Assembly (NCBI GenBank): GCA_937876395.1
Contig: CALEIM010000149.1
Span: 1 to 20,105, forward strand
DNA from: an uncultured Wenzhouxiangella sp.
GTDB taxonomy: Bacteria; Pseudomonadota; Gammaproteobacteria; Xanthomonadales; Wenzhouxiangellaceae
Length of the DNA stretch: 20,105 nt
Reading direction: 5' to 3'
Within the stretch, counting starts at the first letter, position 1, and every line of letters starts with the position of its first letter. Position numbers and translations under genes: made by a program. Below, piece by piece: positions 6,754 to 14,924 of the stretch. The notes below the pieces were generated by a model. The model did not search any database and was not told the origin of the DNA. It worked only from the letters and a program-made list of their open reading frames with translations.

Positions 6754-8173
6754 GTATCAGGTAGCGTACGTCGCGAGTTGCGCGTACCGAGCGGCGTTCG
6801 GCGTAATCGATCTGGAGATGAAATCGGCCCTCAACCTGCCAGCTTTCATCGCCCGGCGCGATCTGATGGATCTCGATGTTCAAGCGTCGTCGGACCGAAG
6901 TCTCAAACAGTTGCTGGTAGTTTCGCCGCAGCCACGACCGACCGTGATTGCCGTTCTCGCTGGGGTGGTCGGTGAAATGGCCGAGCAGCCCGTCGAGATG
7001 CCCGCGTTCGAAGGTTTCACGATAGCTTTCCAAAAGCCCGTTGATGCGCTTCAGGTTCTGGCTGTTTTCAGGACCTGCCGCTGCCGTGATCTGTGCATGA
7101 TCCGACGCGGCCTGTTGCGGCTGATGGTTCACGGCTACCGCCGCTGTCACGCTGGCCTGCACAGGAGCAATGTCCAGAATATCGGGCAGGACAGGCTCGC
7201 TTCGTCCGGCCATTGACGGTTGCGCGCTCGGCTCAAGGTCAATCTCAGGGTCAGGAACTGATTCAGTCGGCGCGCTTGCGCGGGGCGGAAGCGGATCTTT
7301 GCCGACTACAGCCTCCAGCGGGATGGGCTCCGGGGCCGGGCGTTCGGTTTCGGGCCGGACCGCCAGCTCGGGCGAAAATTCAATGCTTGCGATCAGCTCG
7401 ACCGCTGTCGGTGGCGATGGCTCAGGCTCAGGCTCAATCGGTTCAATGGGCTGAACTTCGGGCTCGGGATTCGCTTCGGCCTTTATGGGGCTGGGAGTTG
7501 ATCGTGCAGTTTCAGGCTGGTTTGTCGCAGTGACCGGAGACGGAGCAAGCTGGCGATACGGCTGGTGGGTAAAATAGACCCAAATCACCGGCAGCAGGGC
7601 CAGTCCAGCCAAAGCCAGCAGCGCTTTGGCCTGCAAGTTACGGACCAGCCTCAGGCGCTGGATCAGCGCCGGGGCCAGCGGGATCAGCCGGGCAGAGCGC
7701 CGACCCCAGCTTTCCGGGCGGTTGACCGTCTGGCTTTTTGCAGGTTGCAAGGCCGTTGCAGCCGACGGTTGTTCACCGCGACGAAAGGCGCGCCAGGCGG
7801 CGTGGACAGCCTGGGAGCGCGGCGTCAGCCAGCCGCCGTCTTCGGGGTGATGGTCAGGGTGGAAGGCGGTCATCAGGCGCCGGAAGCGTGCCCTCCGCTC
7901 CTGCTCTTCAAGACCCGGTGCGACATGCGCCCGGACCAGCGAGAGCTGGCCTTGGTCAAAAAGCTGCGCATCGAGACGCAGCAGCACGCTGTGAGTCAGC
8001 TCCGGGCGCTCGCGCGGGCCGCCGACAAGCTCAATCAGCCGGCCTGCGCCCGCGCGGCTACTGCCGGACAGCCAGTTCAGAACGCAGTCCAGCTCCGCGG
8101 CGTTCAGCGCCTGCCAGTCACCGTCGGTCAGGCGCTCGGCGAGCTGTTCGGGCTTGAGTGCGGGCGTGCTCAT
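6710..8173 (-). CDS. Membrane-anchored J-domain protein with C-terminal NTF2-like domain
   Basis: 487 residues. Residues about 70-135 resemble a DnaJ J-domain: RARFRRLMTAFHPDHHPE carries the HPD tripeptide (105-107) between two helices, ending AWRAFRR. One membrane helix lies at about 184-201, with basic residues before it, which predicts a cytoplasmic J-domain. A Pro/Glu-rich linker (about 205-340) suits crossing the periplasm. Residues about 375-487 (INGLLESYRETFERGHLDGLLGHF and on to a beta-rich end, RYLIHEDNEQFRIHSIQY) look like a SnoaL/NTF2-like fold. J-domains stimulate DnaK ATPase, so this could recruit DnaK to the polysaccharide machinery. The ATG overlaps the upstream stop (ATGA at 8170-8173), so it is coupled to that gene. 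Confidence 0.72.
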   Translation of the reverse strand: MSTPALKPEQLAERLTDGDWQALNAAELDCVLNWLSGSSRAGAGRLIELVGGPRERPELTHSVLLRLDAQLFDQGQLSLVRAHVAPGLEEQERRARFRRLMTAFHPDHHPEDGGWLTPRSQAVHAAWRAFRRGEQPSAATALQPAKSQTVNRPESWGRRSARLIPLAPALIQRLRLVRNLQAKALLALAGLALLPVIWVYFTHQPYRQLAPSPVTATNQPETARSTPSPIKAEANPEPEVQPIEPIEPEPEPSPPTAVELIASIEFSPELAVRPETERPAPEPIPLEAVVGKDPLPPRASAPTESVPDPEIDLEPSAQPSMAGRSEPVLPDILDIAPVQASVTAAVAVNHQPQQAASDHAQITAAAGPENSQNLKRINGLLESYRETFERGHLDGLLGHFTDHPSENGNHGRSWLRRNYQQLFETSVRRRLNIEIHQIAPGDESWQVEGRFHLQIDYAERRSVRATRDVRYLIHEDNEQFRIHSIQY

Positions 8174-9561
8174 GAATCCAGCTCGGCCGACGAATGGTCC
8201 GCCGCGTCAAGAGGCCGACTGTCGGCCGTTTCTATCGGCAGACTCTCGACTGTTTCGAGCGGCTTGAGCTCAAGTGCGGCCAGCCACAGGCTGCCGCTGA
8301 TGTAGCGGTCGAAGGCGTCGGTATCGGCGCGCAAGACACGCAGGCTGAAAGTTTCCAGCTCCTGCCCAATGCCCAGATCAAGCGCAAAGGGTTGCCAGGC
8401 GAAGCTGGCCTGTGGAACTTCCACCGTCGCCGACCAGCGCGTCTGCCGGGTGCTGGCCTGTAGATAGGGCAGGGAGCGGGTGGTCAGCCCGTCCGCGCGC
8501 CACCAGCCGCTGAGCCGATAGCGACCGGGCTCGGGCACCGGAAAGCTGACCGCCAGGTGGCGAAAATTGACGTTCTCGCTGCCATCGAAACCAAGTTTCA
8601 GGGCATGCGCATCCGTATCCGGATTGGCGATACGTAGCCAGGGCCCGTCCGGCGCGGGCTCACGAGCAAGGGAGACGCCGGCCGGCATGCGGGTTCGCCA
8701 GTTGAAAACCGGCAGGGCCGCCAGTGTATGGTTGAAATGACCGGCCGGTATGCCGCCGGGCCGATAGTACGGATCGAGTTGCTGCCAAACGTTCATGACC
8801 TGGGCATGGTCACCGGCGCTGATGATTGTGGTCAGGTAGTCCTCAAGCACCTGCGATTCGGGGTTGCGCGGTGGTTCCAGTCGCTCCCAGACGGCGCGCG
8901 CCAAGGGCGCATCCTGTTGTCTGCGCGCATGGCGCATGGCCTCGATCAGGTAAGCCTCGCCCTTGGGCAGGACGCGGTCAATCAGCTCGGCGGGTGAATC
9001 GATCCAGCGTGCGCCGATGAACAGCGCCCGGCCGCTCATGTTGGGCCGGTCTTCCAGCCAGAGCTTGAGCTGATGCTCGGCCAGGTCGCGGTGCTCGGTG
9101 GCCAGGGCAATCATGGCTGCCTGCCACTGCACCGTGCCACTGCCAGCCTGGCTGCCGACGGCGGCGGCCAGATGGGCCATCAGCGTTTCCTGGGGCTGAT
9201 TGCCGTGGCGGGCGATCGAGGCGCGCAGCAGCCAGGCGTGCGGATCAATCGGATAGCGCGACAGTTGACGTGCCAGAGTCTGGTCGGCGGCTTCCGGGTC
9301 GGCCCGCCAGTGCGATTGCAGGGCAGCGCTTAGTTCGCGTCCCGCCAGGCCGCCATGCACCGGAGAATTCAGCGCCTCGTGCAGGCTCGCTGCATCGCCG
9401 TACTGGATACTGCGCAGGCCCACGAATTCCGAAACCGCGATGCCACAGGCGGCCAGGGCCGCCGCGCCGAGAAGGATGCGCTGTATCCGGCCGCGGCGCC
9501 TATGGCCCGGTTCAGGAGGCCGACTGTTCCAGCCGCGGATCGGATTGTTCGCCGAGCTCAT
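8170..9561 (-). CDS. Membrane-anchored periplasmic protein, helical repeats plus jelly-roll-like domain
   Basis: 463 residues. Start at ATG 9561, with an AAGG ribosome binding site 7 bases upstream and a 50-base overlap with the 3' end of wzc; a more upstream open start has no support. Residues 20-27 are basic and 28-46 form one membrane helix, so the rest should be periplasmic. Residues about 95-300 are helical and rich in Ala/Leu/Trp, with TPR-like periodicity (PHAWLLRASIARHGNQPQETLMAHLAAAVG). Residues about 320-440 look like a beta-sandwich of carbohydrate-binding type (VSFPVPEPGRYRLSGWWRADG). I do not recognise a named family. Its place between wzc and wzy suggests a scaffold or glycan-contacting part of the export complex. 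Confidence 0.7.
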   Translation of the reverse strand: MSSANNPIRGWNSRPPEPGHRRRGRIQRILLGAAALAACGIAVSEFVGLRSIQYGDAASLHEALNSPVHGGLAGRELSAALQSHWRADPEAADQTLARQLSRYPIDPHAWLLRASIARHGNQPQETLMAHLAAAVGSQAGSGTVQWQAAMIALATEHRDLAEHQLKLWLEDRPNMSGRALFIGARWIDSPAELIDRVLPKGEAYLIEAMRHARRQQDAPLARAVWERLEPPRNPESQVLEDYLTTIISAGDHAQVMNVWQQLDPYYRPGGIPAGHFNHTLAALPVFNWRTRMPAGVSLAREPAPDGPWLRIANPDTDAHALKLGFDGSENVNFRHLAVSFPVPEPGRYRLSGWWRADGLTTRSLPYLQASTRQTRWSATVEVPQASFAWQPFALDLGIGQELETFSLRVLRADTDAFDRYISGSLWLAALELKPLETVESLPIETADSRPLDAADHSSAELDS

Positions 9562-11896
9562 CGCTGCCTTCATAGTTGTAGTAATACGATGAATAATAGG
9601 CATACTCGGGGCTGTCAAGATCAACGCCGTTGAGAACCACGCCAAGCAATGGGGCCTTGACCTGGGCAAGCCGTTTGATGGACATGCGGAAGCTGTCCTT
9701 GCTGGTCCGGCCGGAGCGCGCCACCATGATGACGCCGTCGACCTGGCGTGAAAGGATCATCGAGTCGGCCAGGCCCAGGGTGGGAGGTGAGTCGAGAACC
9801 ACGTGATCGAAGGCCCGCGTGCAGCTTTCGAGGATGCGCTGCAAACGCTGCGAGCTGAGCAGTTCGGCCGGGCTGGGCGTGGAGTTGCCCGAGGGCATGA
9901 TGAACAGGTTTTCGACATGGCTTGCGTGAATGGCCGAATTGTCCTTGCCGGTATTCTGGGACAAGGCAATGCGATTGGTCAGCCCGGGTGCGCGGAAGCA
10001 GTTGAAGCTGCGGTGCACGCGCGGTTTGCGCAGATCGGCATCAATCAGCAGCACCCGCGAGCCGTTCTGGGCGAGCACGGTGGCCAGGTTGATCGCGGTG
10101 GTGGTCTTGCCTTCGGCGGTGCCGGCGCTGGTTACCATGAGGGTGCGTGGCATGCCTTCGGCGGTCGAAAACATCAGGCTGGTTCTGAGTGATCGGAAGG
10201 CTTCGGAGACGGCCGACTGCGGGTGGACCGCGCTGTAGTGGCTGACGGTGCGCTCTTCCTCCGCGGTGTTTTCCTTCGGCGTCGAGCTCTTTGCGGCTTT
10301 GGATCGGGAGCGGCTCTTGAGCTTGACCATTGGGATCATGCCGAGCACTGGCCGATCGACCAAACGTTCGATATCTTCAACGCGGCGAATCGAGCTGTCG
10401 AGAAACTCCAGCAGAAAAGCCAGTCCAAGCCCGGCCATCAGCCCCAAGGCCAGGGCTTTGGTCAGATTGCGCGAGATGTTCGGTTTGAAGGGCGATCCGG
10501 CCACCCGGGCGCGCTCGATAACCGAGATATTGTTCTCCTGCAGGCCGGCGGCTACGCCGATTTCCTTGAGACGCTGCAGCATGCCGTCATAGAGCTCTTC
10601 GCTGGCCTGAAATTCACGCCTCAGGATGTTGTACTGCACGCCCTGTTCGTTGAGCGAAAGGATGCGCGCTTCACGCTCGGCGATCGCATTTTCCAGCGCT
10701 TCGGCCTGGGTGGTCAGGCTGTCGTAACGTCCGAGCACATTGGTCAGGATGCGCTGCTTTTCAGCAACGATGTCTTCTTCCAGCATGGCAACGCGGTGCT
10801 GCGCTGCCTGCATCGCCGGATAGTCTTCGCGAAAGCGCTCGGCCAACTGTCCAAGCTCGTTGCTGGCGTCTTGAAGCTGGCGTCGCAGACCCGCCAGGGA
10901 TTCGCTGTTGAGCACCGGGTCAAGGTGGTCGGTGCGGCCCTGATTGATGAGCGTGCGCCAGGTTTCAAGCTGGATCAGTTCGGCATGTATCTGGTCAAGC
11001 TCCTGGCTCAAGCGGTGCATGGATTCATTGGTCAGCTGGATGCGCTGATCGAGATCCGCGATATTGCGATTGCGGGCAAAGTCTGACAGCGCCTGGTCAG
11101 AGCGCTCCAGGGCGATACGCATCTCGGCCAGCTGGTTTTCGAGAAAGCCGCGCGCTTCGTCGCCGGCGTCATAGCGACGCTGCATGGAGGTCTTGATGTA
11201 CTGTTCAACCACCGAATCGGCCATTTGCGCGGCAAACTGCGGATCAAAGGCGGTGACATGTATATTGACCAGCCGGGATTCGCGCACCGGCTCGACCTGG
11301 ATGCGGCTTCTGAGGCGATTGGCCGCCGAACGCGCCGCGATCATCTCGCTGCGCTCGGGGTCCATGATCGCGCTGCCGGCAACGGAAGTGTTTGCGTCCG
11401 CGGCGAAGGCGCTGCGCACGGTCGACATCAGTGAACGCACTTCGCCGCTCAGGCTGCGCTGATGCATCTGGCCGTTCAGTTCGGGATGGTGGGCCACCGA
11501 TTCGGCATGAACCACTTCTTCGGCCAAAGCACGGCTGGTAAGAATGCGCTGCTGGGAATTCATGTACAGCGTTTCACCGCTCATGCCCACGTACTCGGGC
11601 TGAAAGTCGCGGATATTGAGAATCTGCAGGTTGGGGAGGATCTCGATGGTGGCCGTTGAGCGGTATTCGGGCACCATCAGCAGGCTGGTCATCAATGATG
11701 CCGTGAGCATGATGGCGACCACGCTGACCACGGTCCATTTGCGCTTGAGTACGACCGCCCACAGCTCATGCAGATCAATGGTTTCGCTGTCCTCCGCCTG
11801 GCCGTGGAGGATCGGGTCATAAACCGTCATCTGCTGGCCGCGGTCACTGACCGGCTGCAAATACGTCCCGCGATCCTTGTCGATTCGATCTGTCAT
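9512..11896 (-). CDS. wzc: Wzc-type tyrosine autokinase / polysaccharide co-polymerase
   Basis: 794 residues. First membrane helix at about 54-74, Wzz domain, long coiled coil (about 240-440), GNVR-type segment before the second helix (about 479-498), then a cytoplasmic BY-kinase domain. Walker A is SAGTAEGKTTT (590-600), Walker A' is LLIDADLRKPR (617-626) and Walker B is VVLDSPP (699-705). The C-terminus has a Tyr cluster, YAYYSSYYYNY (765-775, seven Tyr). In this family, autophosphorylation cycles of the cluster control oligomerisation, chain length and export through Wza. The PHP phosphatase upstream (13986-14813) is the expected partner. It starts 20 bases after the stop of wza. No good Shine-Dalgarno is seen at 11896, and ATG 11830 is an alternative. 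Confidence 0.93.
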   Translation of the reverse strand: MTDRIDKDRGTYLQPVSDRGQQMTVYDPILHGQAEDSETIDLHELWAVVLKRKWTVVSVVAIMLTASLMTSLLMVPEYRSTATIEILPNLQILNIRDFQPEYVGMSGETLYMNSQQRILTSRALAEEVVHAESVAHHPELNGQMHQRSLSGEVRSLMSTVRSAFAADANTSVAGSAIMDPERSEMIAARSAANRLRSRIQVEPVRESRLVNIHVTAFDPQFAAQMADSVVEQYIKTSMQRRYDAGDEARGFLENQLAEMRIALERSDQALSDFARNRNIADLDQRIQLTNESMHRLSQELDQIHAELIQLETWRTLINQGRTDHLDPVLNSESLAGLRRQLQDASNELGQLAERFREDYPAMQAAQHRVAMLEEDIVAEKQRILTNVLGRYDSLTTQAEALENAIAEREARILSLNEQGVQYNILRREFQASEELYDGMLQRLKEIGVAAGLQENNISVIERARVAGSPFKPNISRNLTKALALGLMAGLGLAFLLEFLDSSIRRVEDIERLVDRPVLGMIPMVKLKSRSRSKAAKSSTPKENTAEEERTVSHYSAVHPQSAVSEAFRSLRTSLMFSTAEGMPRTLMVTSAGTAEGKTTTAINLATVLAQNGSRVLLIDADLRKPRVHRSFNCFRAPGLTNRIALSQNTGKDNSAIHASHVENLFIMPSGNSTPSPAELLSSQRLQRILESCTRAFDHVVLDSPPTLGLADSMILSRQVDGVIMVARSGRTSKDSFRMSIKRLAQVKAPLLGVVLNGVDLDSPEYAYYSSYYYNYEGSDELGEQSDPRLEQSAS

Positions 11897-11916
11897 CGGC
11901 TTGATAATTTACGCGG

Positions 11917-12972
11917 CTACAGTGGCCGAAATCCCAGCAGACGCAGCGGCGAGGCAATCTCCAGCAGCATCTGCAGGCCGGCTCGGACCGGTCCGGATTG
12001 AACAACCACGATATCGCCCCCGTTGAGTGTGATGTCCAGGGACGGGTCTTCCCGAATCTTCCAGTAGCTGGCCGGTGTCTGCTTCCACTCGCCGGTCTTG
12101 GGGTCGCGGCTGAGGACATAAATACTTGAGCGCGCGGCCTCGAAGCTCAGGCCGCCGGCCTCGACAATCGCCTTGAGCACCGTGGTATCGGCGCGCTGGC
12201 GATAAGAACCCGGCCGATTGACCGCGCCTTCAACATAGATATAGCCGCCGCGCGGCACGTTGACGATGGCTGAGTCACCGAGCACCAGGTTGTGTTCCGA
12301 GGCATGTTCCATCAGGTCTTCGATCTCAATGATCATCGAGCGGGTGCCGAGCTGGCCGGTTTCCGGGTCACGAATGCGATCGGTGAGATAAATCGTGCCG
12401 CCCGCCTCACTGCCCAGCCCGCCGCCCATGGCAATCGCTTCGAGCAGGGTGGTCTGACGGCTGACTGAATACACCTTCGGACTGGCCACCGCGCCGATCA
12501 GCGTGAACTGCTGACTGCGAAAATCGGTGACGTCAATCGATACATGCGGATTGCGCAGATAGTCTTCGTCATAGGCCCGGGCGATGGCTGTCTCGACCTC
12601 GGCAAGCGTCAGTCCTGAAATCGCTACCGGGCCGACCAGGGGCAACTGGACTTCACCGGCACCGTTGACCCGGTATTCGCCCGACAGCTCCTCAACGTCG
12701 AAGATGTTGACGCGCAGACGATCATCCGGGCCGACCCGATAGAGGCGCTCCCCTTGCAGGGTGACGGCCATGCTCATGAGCTGCTCGTTGAGACCGTCGA
12801 CCATTTCACGAGCTTCGATCTGCTGCTGAAAGTCGTCAACGCTCATCCGCGTATCAGCTCCACCGCCGCCGGTGGCACAGCCGGCCAGTATTGAAGCCAG
12901 CGCGGCCAAAGCAAGCGCCACCCGAAACCGTGAGTGCAGGAAATAGATTCTGGTTGGGCTGGCGGGGGTCAC
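11917..12972 (-). CDS. wza: Wza-type outer-membrane polysaccharide export lipoprotein
   Basis: I choose the GTG at 12972 (351 aa): it has AAGG 5 bases upstream and avoids overlapping the FecR-like gene, whereas ATG 13032 lacks a ribosome binding site. A type II signal peptide ends in the lipobox ASILAGC (Cys about residue 32). A Poly_export domain follows: YRVGPDDRLRVNIFDVEELSGEYRVNGAGEVQLPLVGPV, with further SLBB-type repeats (QFTLIGAVASPKVYSV; YIYVEGAVNRPGSY). The final residues (LQMLLEIASPLRLLG) could form the membrane-spanning helix of a Wza barrel. Wza forms the octameric outer-membrane channel for group-1 type capsule or EPS. It is followed directly by wzc. Confidence 0.92.
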   Translation of the reverse strand: MTPASPTRIYFLHSRFRVALALAALASILAGCATGGGGADTRMSVDDFQQQIEAREMVDGLNEQLMSMAVTLQGERLYRVGPDDRLRVNIFDVEELSGEYRVNGAGEVQLPLVGPVAISGLTLAEVETAIARAYDEDYLRNPHVSIDVTDFRSQQFTLIGAVASPKVYSVSRQTTLLEAIAMGGGLGSEAGGTIYLTDRIRDPETGQLGTRSMIIEIEDLMEHASEHNLVLGDSAIVNVPRGGYIYVEGAVNRPGSYRQRADTTVLKAIVEAGGLSFEAARSSIYVLSRDPKTGEWKQTPASYWKIREDPSLDITLNGGDIVVVQSGPVRAGLQMLLEIASPLRLLGFRPL

Positions 12973-12985
12973 GGTGCCTTCAGCC

Positions 12986-13801
12986 TCAGGGGCTGACCGG
13001 CCGCGGACAGACGGGGCAGACGGTTTCATCATCGAAGAAGATGTAGCCGGCGCCGCCGCCGATCAGGGCACCAATGGCGAGCGCCTGGCCGGCAGTCAGG
13101 CGCGAAATGAAGCCCAGCGCCTCTTCCTGACGCAGCCACCAGATGATGCACGGCAGAGATTGGCCTTCTTCCATTTCTTCAAGCTGTTCTTCGACTTCTT
13201 CCGGCAGCACGATTTCGCTGACGATGATTTCACTTTGGGTGAAAGTGACCTGCTCGCCGGGCTCGACCCGGCGGGTAAGCTGGCCGTCTGCGGTGCCGCC
13301 GTCGAGAATGCCGGACTGAACAATGATGTCGACTTCATCACTGTTGCGCGCATGCACCAGGCCGACTGCATTCAGTCCCAGGCAGGGTTCTAGCTGCCCG
13401 CTGGGGGCGGCGATATTGATGAAGCGTTCCTTGTTGACCACCAGTTCCGCCTCTTCGCCTTCGATGGCATACAGCAGCATGCCGTCATCCAGGTCGATGA
13501 TGATGCGCTCATCCTCAACGCGCAGGCTGCCCTGCGTACCCTCAAGAAAGCCGAAGCTCTGACCACCGTCGAGCGTCAGAATGGCCGATCCGCTGCGCAC
13601 CTCGATGCGGTCGCCGGAAAACCAGGTGTAGCTGGTGTTGTTGATGCGCACCATGCCGACCCCGTCGGGCTGACCGACCGACACGCTGCCGCGCACCTCC
13701 AGTTCGCCGATTGGAGCCTGCCCCTGGGCTGGAGCAACGAAAATGAGCCCGCAGACCGAGATTAACAGCGGTGCGAGCGGTCCGGGAAGTGTCCAGCGCA
13801 T
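12986..13801 (-). CDS. Exported FecR-domain-like protein
   Basis: 271 residues with a signal peptide (1-28, cleavage near AQGQA). A FecR-like beta domain spans about 30-200 (SVGQPDGVGMVRINNTSYTW, GDRIEVRSGSAILTLDGG, VNIAAPSG-type segments, RRVEPGEQVTF). An acidic Glu-rich stretch (EEVEEQLEEMEEG) follows, then a Gly/Ala helix (about 236-256, GQALAIGALIGGGAGYIFF) and a short CPVCP tail. Classical FecR is an anti-sigma regulator, but no sigma factor is adjacent; exported FecR-domain proteins also occur in polysaccharide loci with structural roles. It is the first gene of the polysaccharide operon. An AAGGGG ribosome binding site lies about 9 bases before ATG 13801. Confidence 0.7.
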   Translation of the reverse strand: MRWTLPGPLAPLLISVCGLIFVAPAQGQAPIGELEVRGSVSVGQPDGVGMVRINNTSYTWFSGDRIEVRSGSAILTLDGGQSFGFLEGTQGSLRVEDERIIIDLDDGMLLYAIEGEEAELVVNKERFINIAAPSGQLEPCLGLNAVGLVHARNSDEVDIIVQSGILDGGTADGQLTRRVEPGEQVTFTQSEIIVSEIVLPEEVEEQLEEMEEGQSLPCIIWWLRQEEALGFISRLTAGQALAIGALIGGGAGYIFFDDETVCPVCPRPVSP

Positions 13802-13888
13802 CTGGGTTATCCCCTTGGCGTGAGTGGATGGCCCCTTTGCAGGGATTCTGCAGCAGGACGGCTAGTGCGCGCCCGACCACACATTCCA

Positions 13889-13909
13889 CCCGGACGGGTA
13901 ATGTCCGGG
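13889..13909. repeat. Inverted repeat downstream of the predicted EPS promoter
   Basis: CCCGGAC and GTCCGGG (7-base arms) are separated by a 7-base loop. It falls near the expected transcription start of the polysaccharide operon, so it may be an operator or a leader hairpin. It is not followed by a T-tract, so it is not a terminator. Confidence 0.4.
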
Positions 13910-13935
13910 ATATTGCATACTTTGACATAGGTCAA
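13907..13935 (-). promoter_or_regulatory. Possible promoter of the polysaccharide operon
   Basis: On the minus strand TTGACC (13935-13930) is followed after 17 bases by TATCCC (13912-13907). The -35 match is good and the -10 is weak (3/6). It lies in the 184-base gap between the phosphatase gene and the FecR-like gene and would give a leader of about 100 bases. A weak -10 fits an activator-dependent promoter, and a Crp/FNR-like palindrome overlaps the -35. Confidence 0.35.
13922..13935. promoter_or_regulatory. Crp/FNR-family-like palindrome TTGAC-N4-GTCAA
   Basis: A perfect 5-base inverted repeat with a 4-base spacer (ATAG on the plus strand). This matches the FNR/Dnr/FixK-type architecture TTGAy-N4-rTCAA. 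It sits 121 bases upstream of the first polysaccharide gene. The regulator is not in the window. A similar site precedes the lasso precursor gene (15489-15502). Confidence 0.45.
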
Positions 13936-13985
13936 GCCCGAACTGCAAGGGAATTCGTGCCCGGCTGTAGCTGCTCAATGATGGT

Positions 13986-14813
13986 TCAGATCAGCGACTT
14001 GCGCCGCCAGAAGGTCCATGCGCGCCGCTTTGGTCGCAGCGCCTCGCACAGACGACCGAGCTCCGGCCTGCGCCCGGTAGCTGCCGCGCGCGGAAACTCC
14101 TCGCTGAGCAGCCGGCCAACCTCGGCGCTGGTCCAGCGGCTGATTACCCTGCGCGCCTCGCTGAGCTGCGGAACCCGGCGCCGATCGCGATGCGCGTCAG
14201 AGGCCAGAAAATGGATGTTTCCCGAGCGCACGAAATGGCGTGCGGTGGCCTCAACCGCTTCGCCAAAACGCCCGGTGCAGGCCTGGGCAGTCACCTGCGC
14301 CAGACAGCCCATATCAACCCATTCGGCCAATCTGTCCGGCGAGTGTCTGAGCGCCGAGTTGCGCTCTGGATGCACAATCACCGGAGTGACCCCAAGTGCC
14401 AGGATGTTTTCAAGAATGGCCGTCGCACCCATCGGAATGGTGTGGACCGGCAGCTCCACCAGCACCGCCTGGCCATGGTCGGCAACCGTCATGATCTCAC
14501 CGGCTGCCAGCGCATCGGGGAGCTCGGGCACCAGATGGCATTCGGACCCGGGCAGAACGTCAAGCTCAACGCCGGCCTGGCGCAGCTCGCGCTGAAAATC
14601 ACGGGTCAGGCGGCGCACCTTGTCGGCTGGATTGTGGAAAACGCCGTTGAGATGATGCGGAGTCAGCACGGATACGGCAATGCCGTCTTCAGCGGCAATC
14701 CGGGCCATATTGATGGCTTGCTCCAGGGTTTTAGCGCCGTCATCAATGCCCGGCAGCAGATGGCCGTGCAGATCGATCATGCCCGAGAACAGGCGCTGGG
14801 GATACTTTTTCAT
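13986..14813 (-). CDS. PHP-family tyrosine-protein phosphatase (CpsB/YwqE/CapC type)
   Basis: 275 residues from ATG 14813 (an in-frame GTG at 14822 is also possible; no strong ribosome binding site for either). It has all metal-binding landmarks of the PHP phosphatases: DLHGHLLPGIDDG (14-26), VLTPHH, GSECH, VIVHPERN and ASDAHR. These Mn-dependent enzymes dephosphorylate the C-terminal Tyr cluster of BY-kinases, here most likely the Wzc at 9512-11896. The basic tail RPKRRAWTFWRRK is extra. It lies upstream of the FecR-like gene, separated by a 184-base gap with promoter-like elements, so it may be a separate unit. Confidence 0.87.
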   Translation of the reverse strand: MKKYPQRLFSGMIDLHGHLLPGIDDGAKTLEQAINMARIAAEDGIAVSVLTPHHLNGVFHNPADKVRRLTRDFQRELRQAGVELDVLPGSECHLVPELPDALAAGEIMTVADHGQAVLVELPVHTIPMGATAILENILALGVTPVIVHPERNSALRHSPDRLAEWVDMGCLAQVTAQACTGRFGEAVEATARHFVRSGNIHFLASDAHRDRRRVPQLSEARRVISRWTSAEVGRLLSEEFPRAAATGRRPELGRLCEALRPKRRAWTFWRRKSLI

Positions 14814-14847
14814 CGTCGCCACAGTCCGCTTGTCAAAGCGGGTGAAA

Positions 14848-14877
14848 CCGCAGATTACCCAGATTAACGCAGATTGG
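14848..14877. repeat. Short tandem CAGATT-type repeat
   Basis: CAGATT occurs at 14851, 14860 and 14870 (spacing 9 and 10), in a context like CGCAGATTACCCAGATTAACG. Similar 'AATCTGCGTTAATCTGG' strings recur between genes in many environmental bacterial genomes as dispersed repeats. That is recollection, not a search result. It separates the phosphatase gene from the lasso locus. Confidence 0.45.
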
Positions 14878-14893
14878 AAAGGCTAGCGAAATC

Positions 14894-14923
14894 GTAGGTC
14901 GGCCCGACGCGGCCGACGTGACC
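14894..14923. repeat. Hairpin-forming intergenic repeat (GTAGGTCGGC type)
   Basis: GTCGGC (14898-14903) pairs with GCCGAC (14912-14917) around an 8-base loop. The flanks CGTAGGTC and GTGACC resemble dispersed extragenic hairpin repeats known from many GC-rich proteobacteria. It lies directly downstream of the PqqD-like gene stop and could act as a transcript end, but it has no T-tract. Confidence 0.4.
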
Positions 14924-14924
14924 T

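Noticed and set aside
6755..6768. GGTAGCGT (ops-like core) on the plus strand
   Set aside because: It is on the strand opposite to all polysaccharide genes and inside a coding region, so RfaH could not use it for this operon.
7131..7143. Near-match to an RfaH ops element on the minus strand (GGCGGTAGCCGTG)
   Set aside because: It lies deep in the coding part of the J-domain gene, encodes Ala-Val-Ala-Val, and has an extra C relative to the ops core GGCGGTAGCGTG; one such match by chance is unsurprising.
6242..7216. 324-codon plus-strand open frame opposite the Wzy-like and J-domain genes
   Set aside because: It spans two real minus-strand genes and their overlap, with no start signal or domain.
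10223..11086. 287-codon plus-strand open frame opposite wzc
   Set aside because: It is the antisense shadow of the Wzc coiled coil, a typical artefact of GC-rich codon use; no recognisable protein features.
13227..13243. Idea that the FecR-like protein controls an adjacent sigma factor
   Set aside because: No sigma factor is adjacent; the only ECF sigma lies 5 kb away beyond the probable junction and pairs with the kinase.
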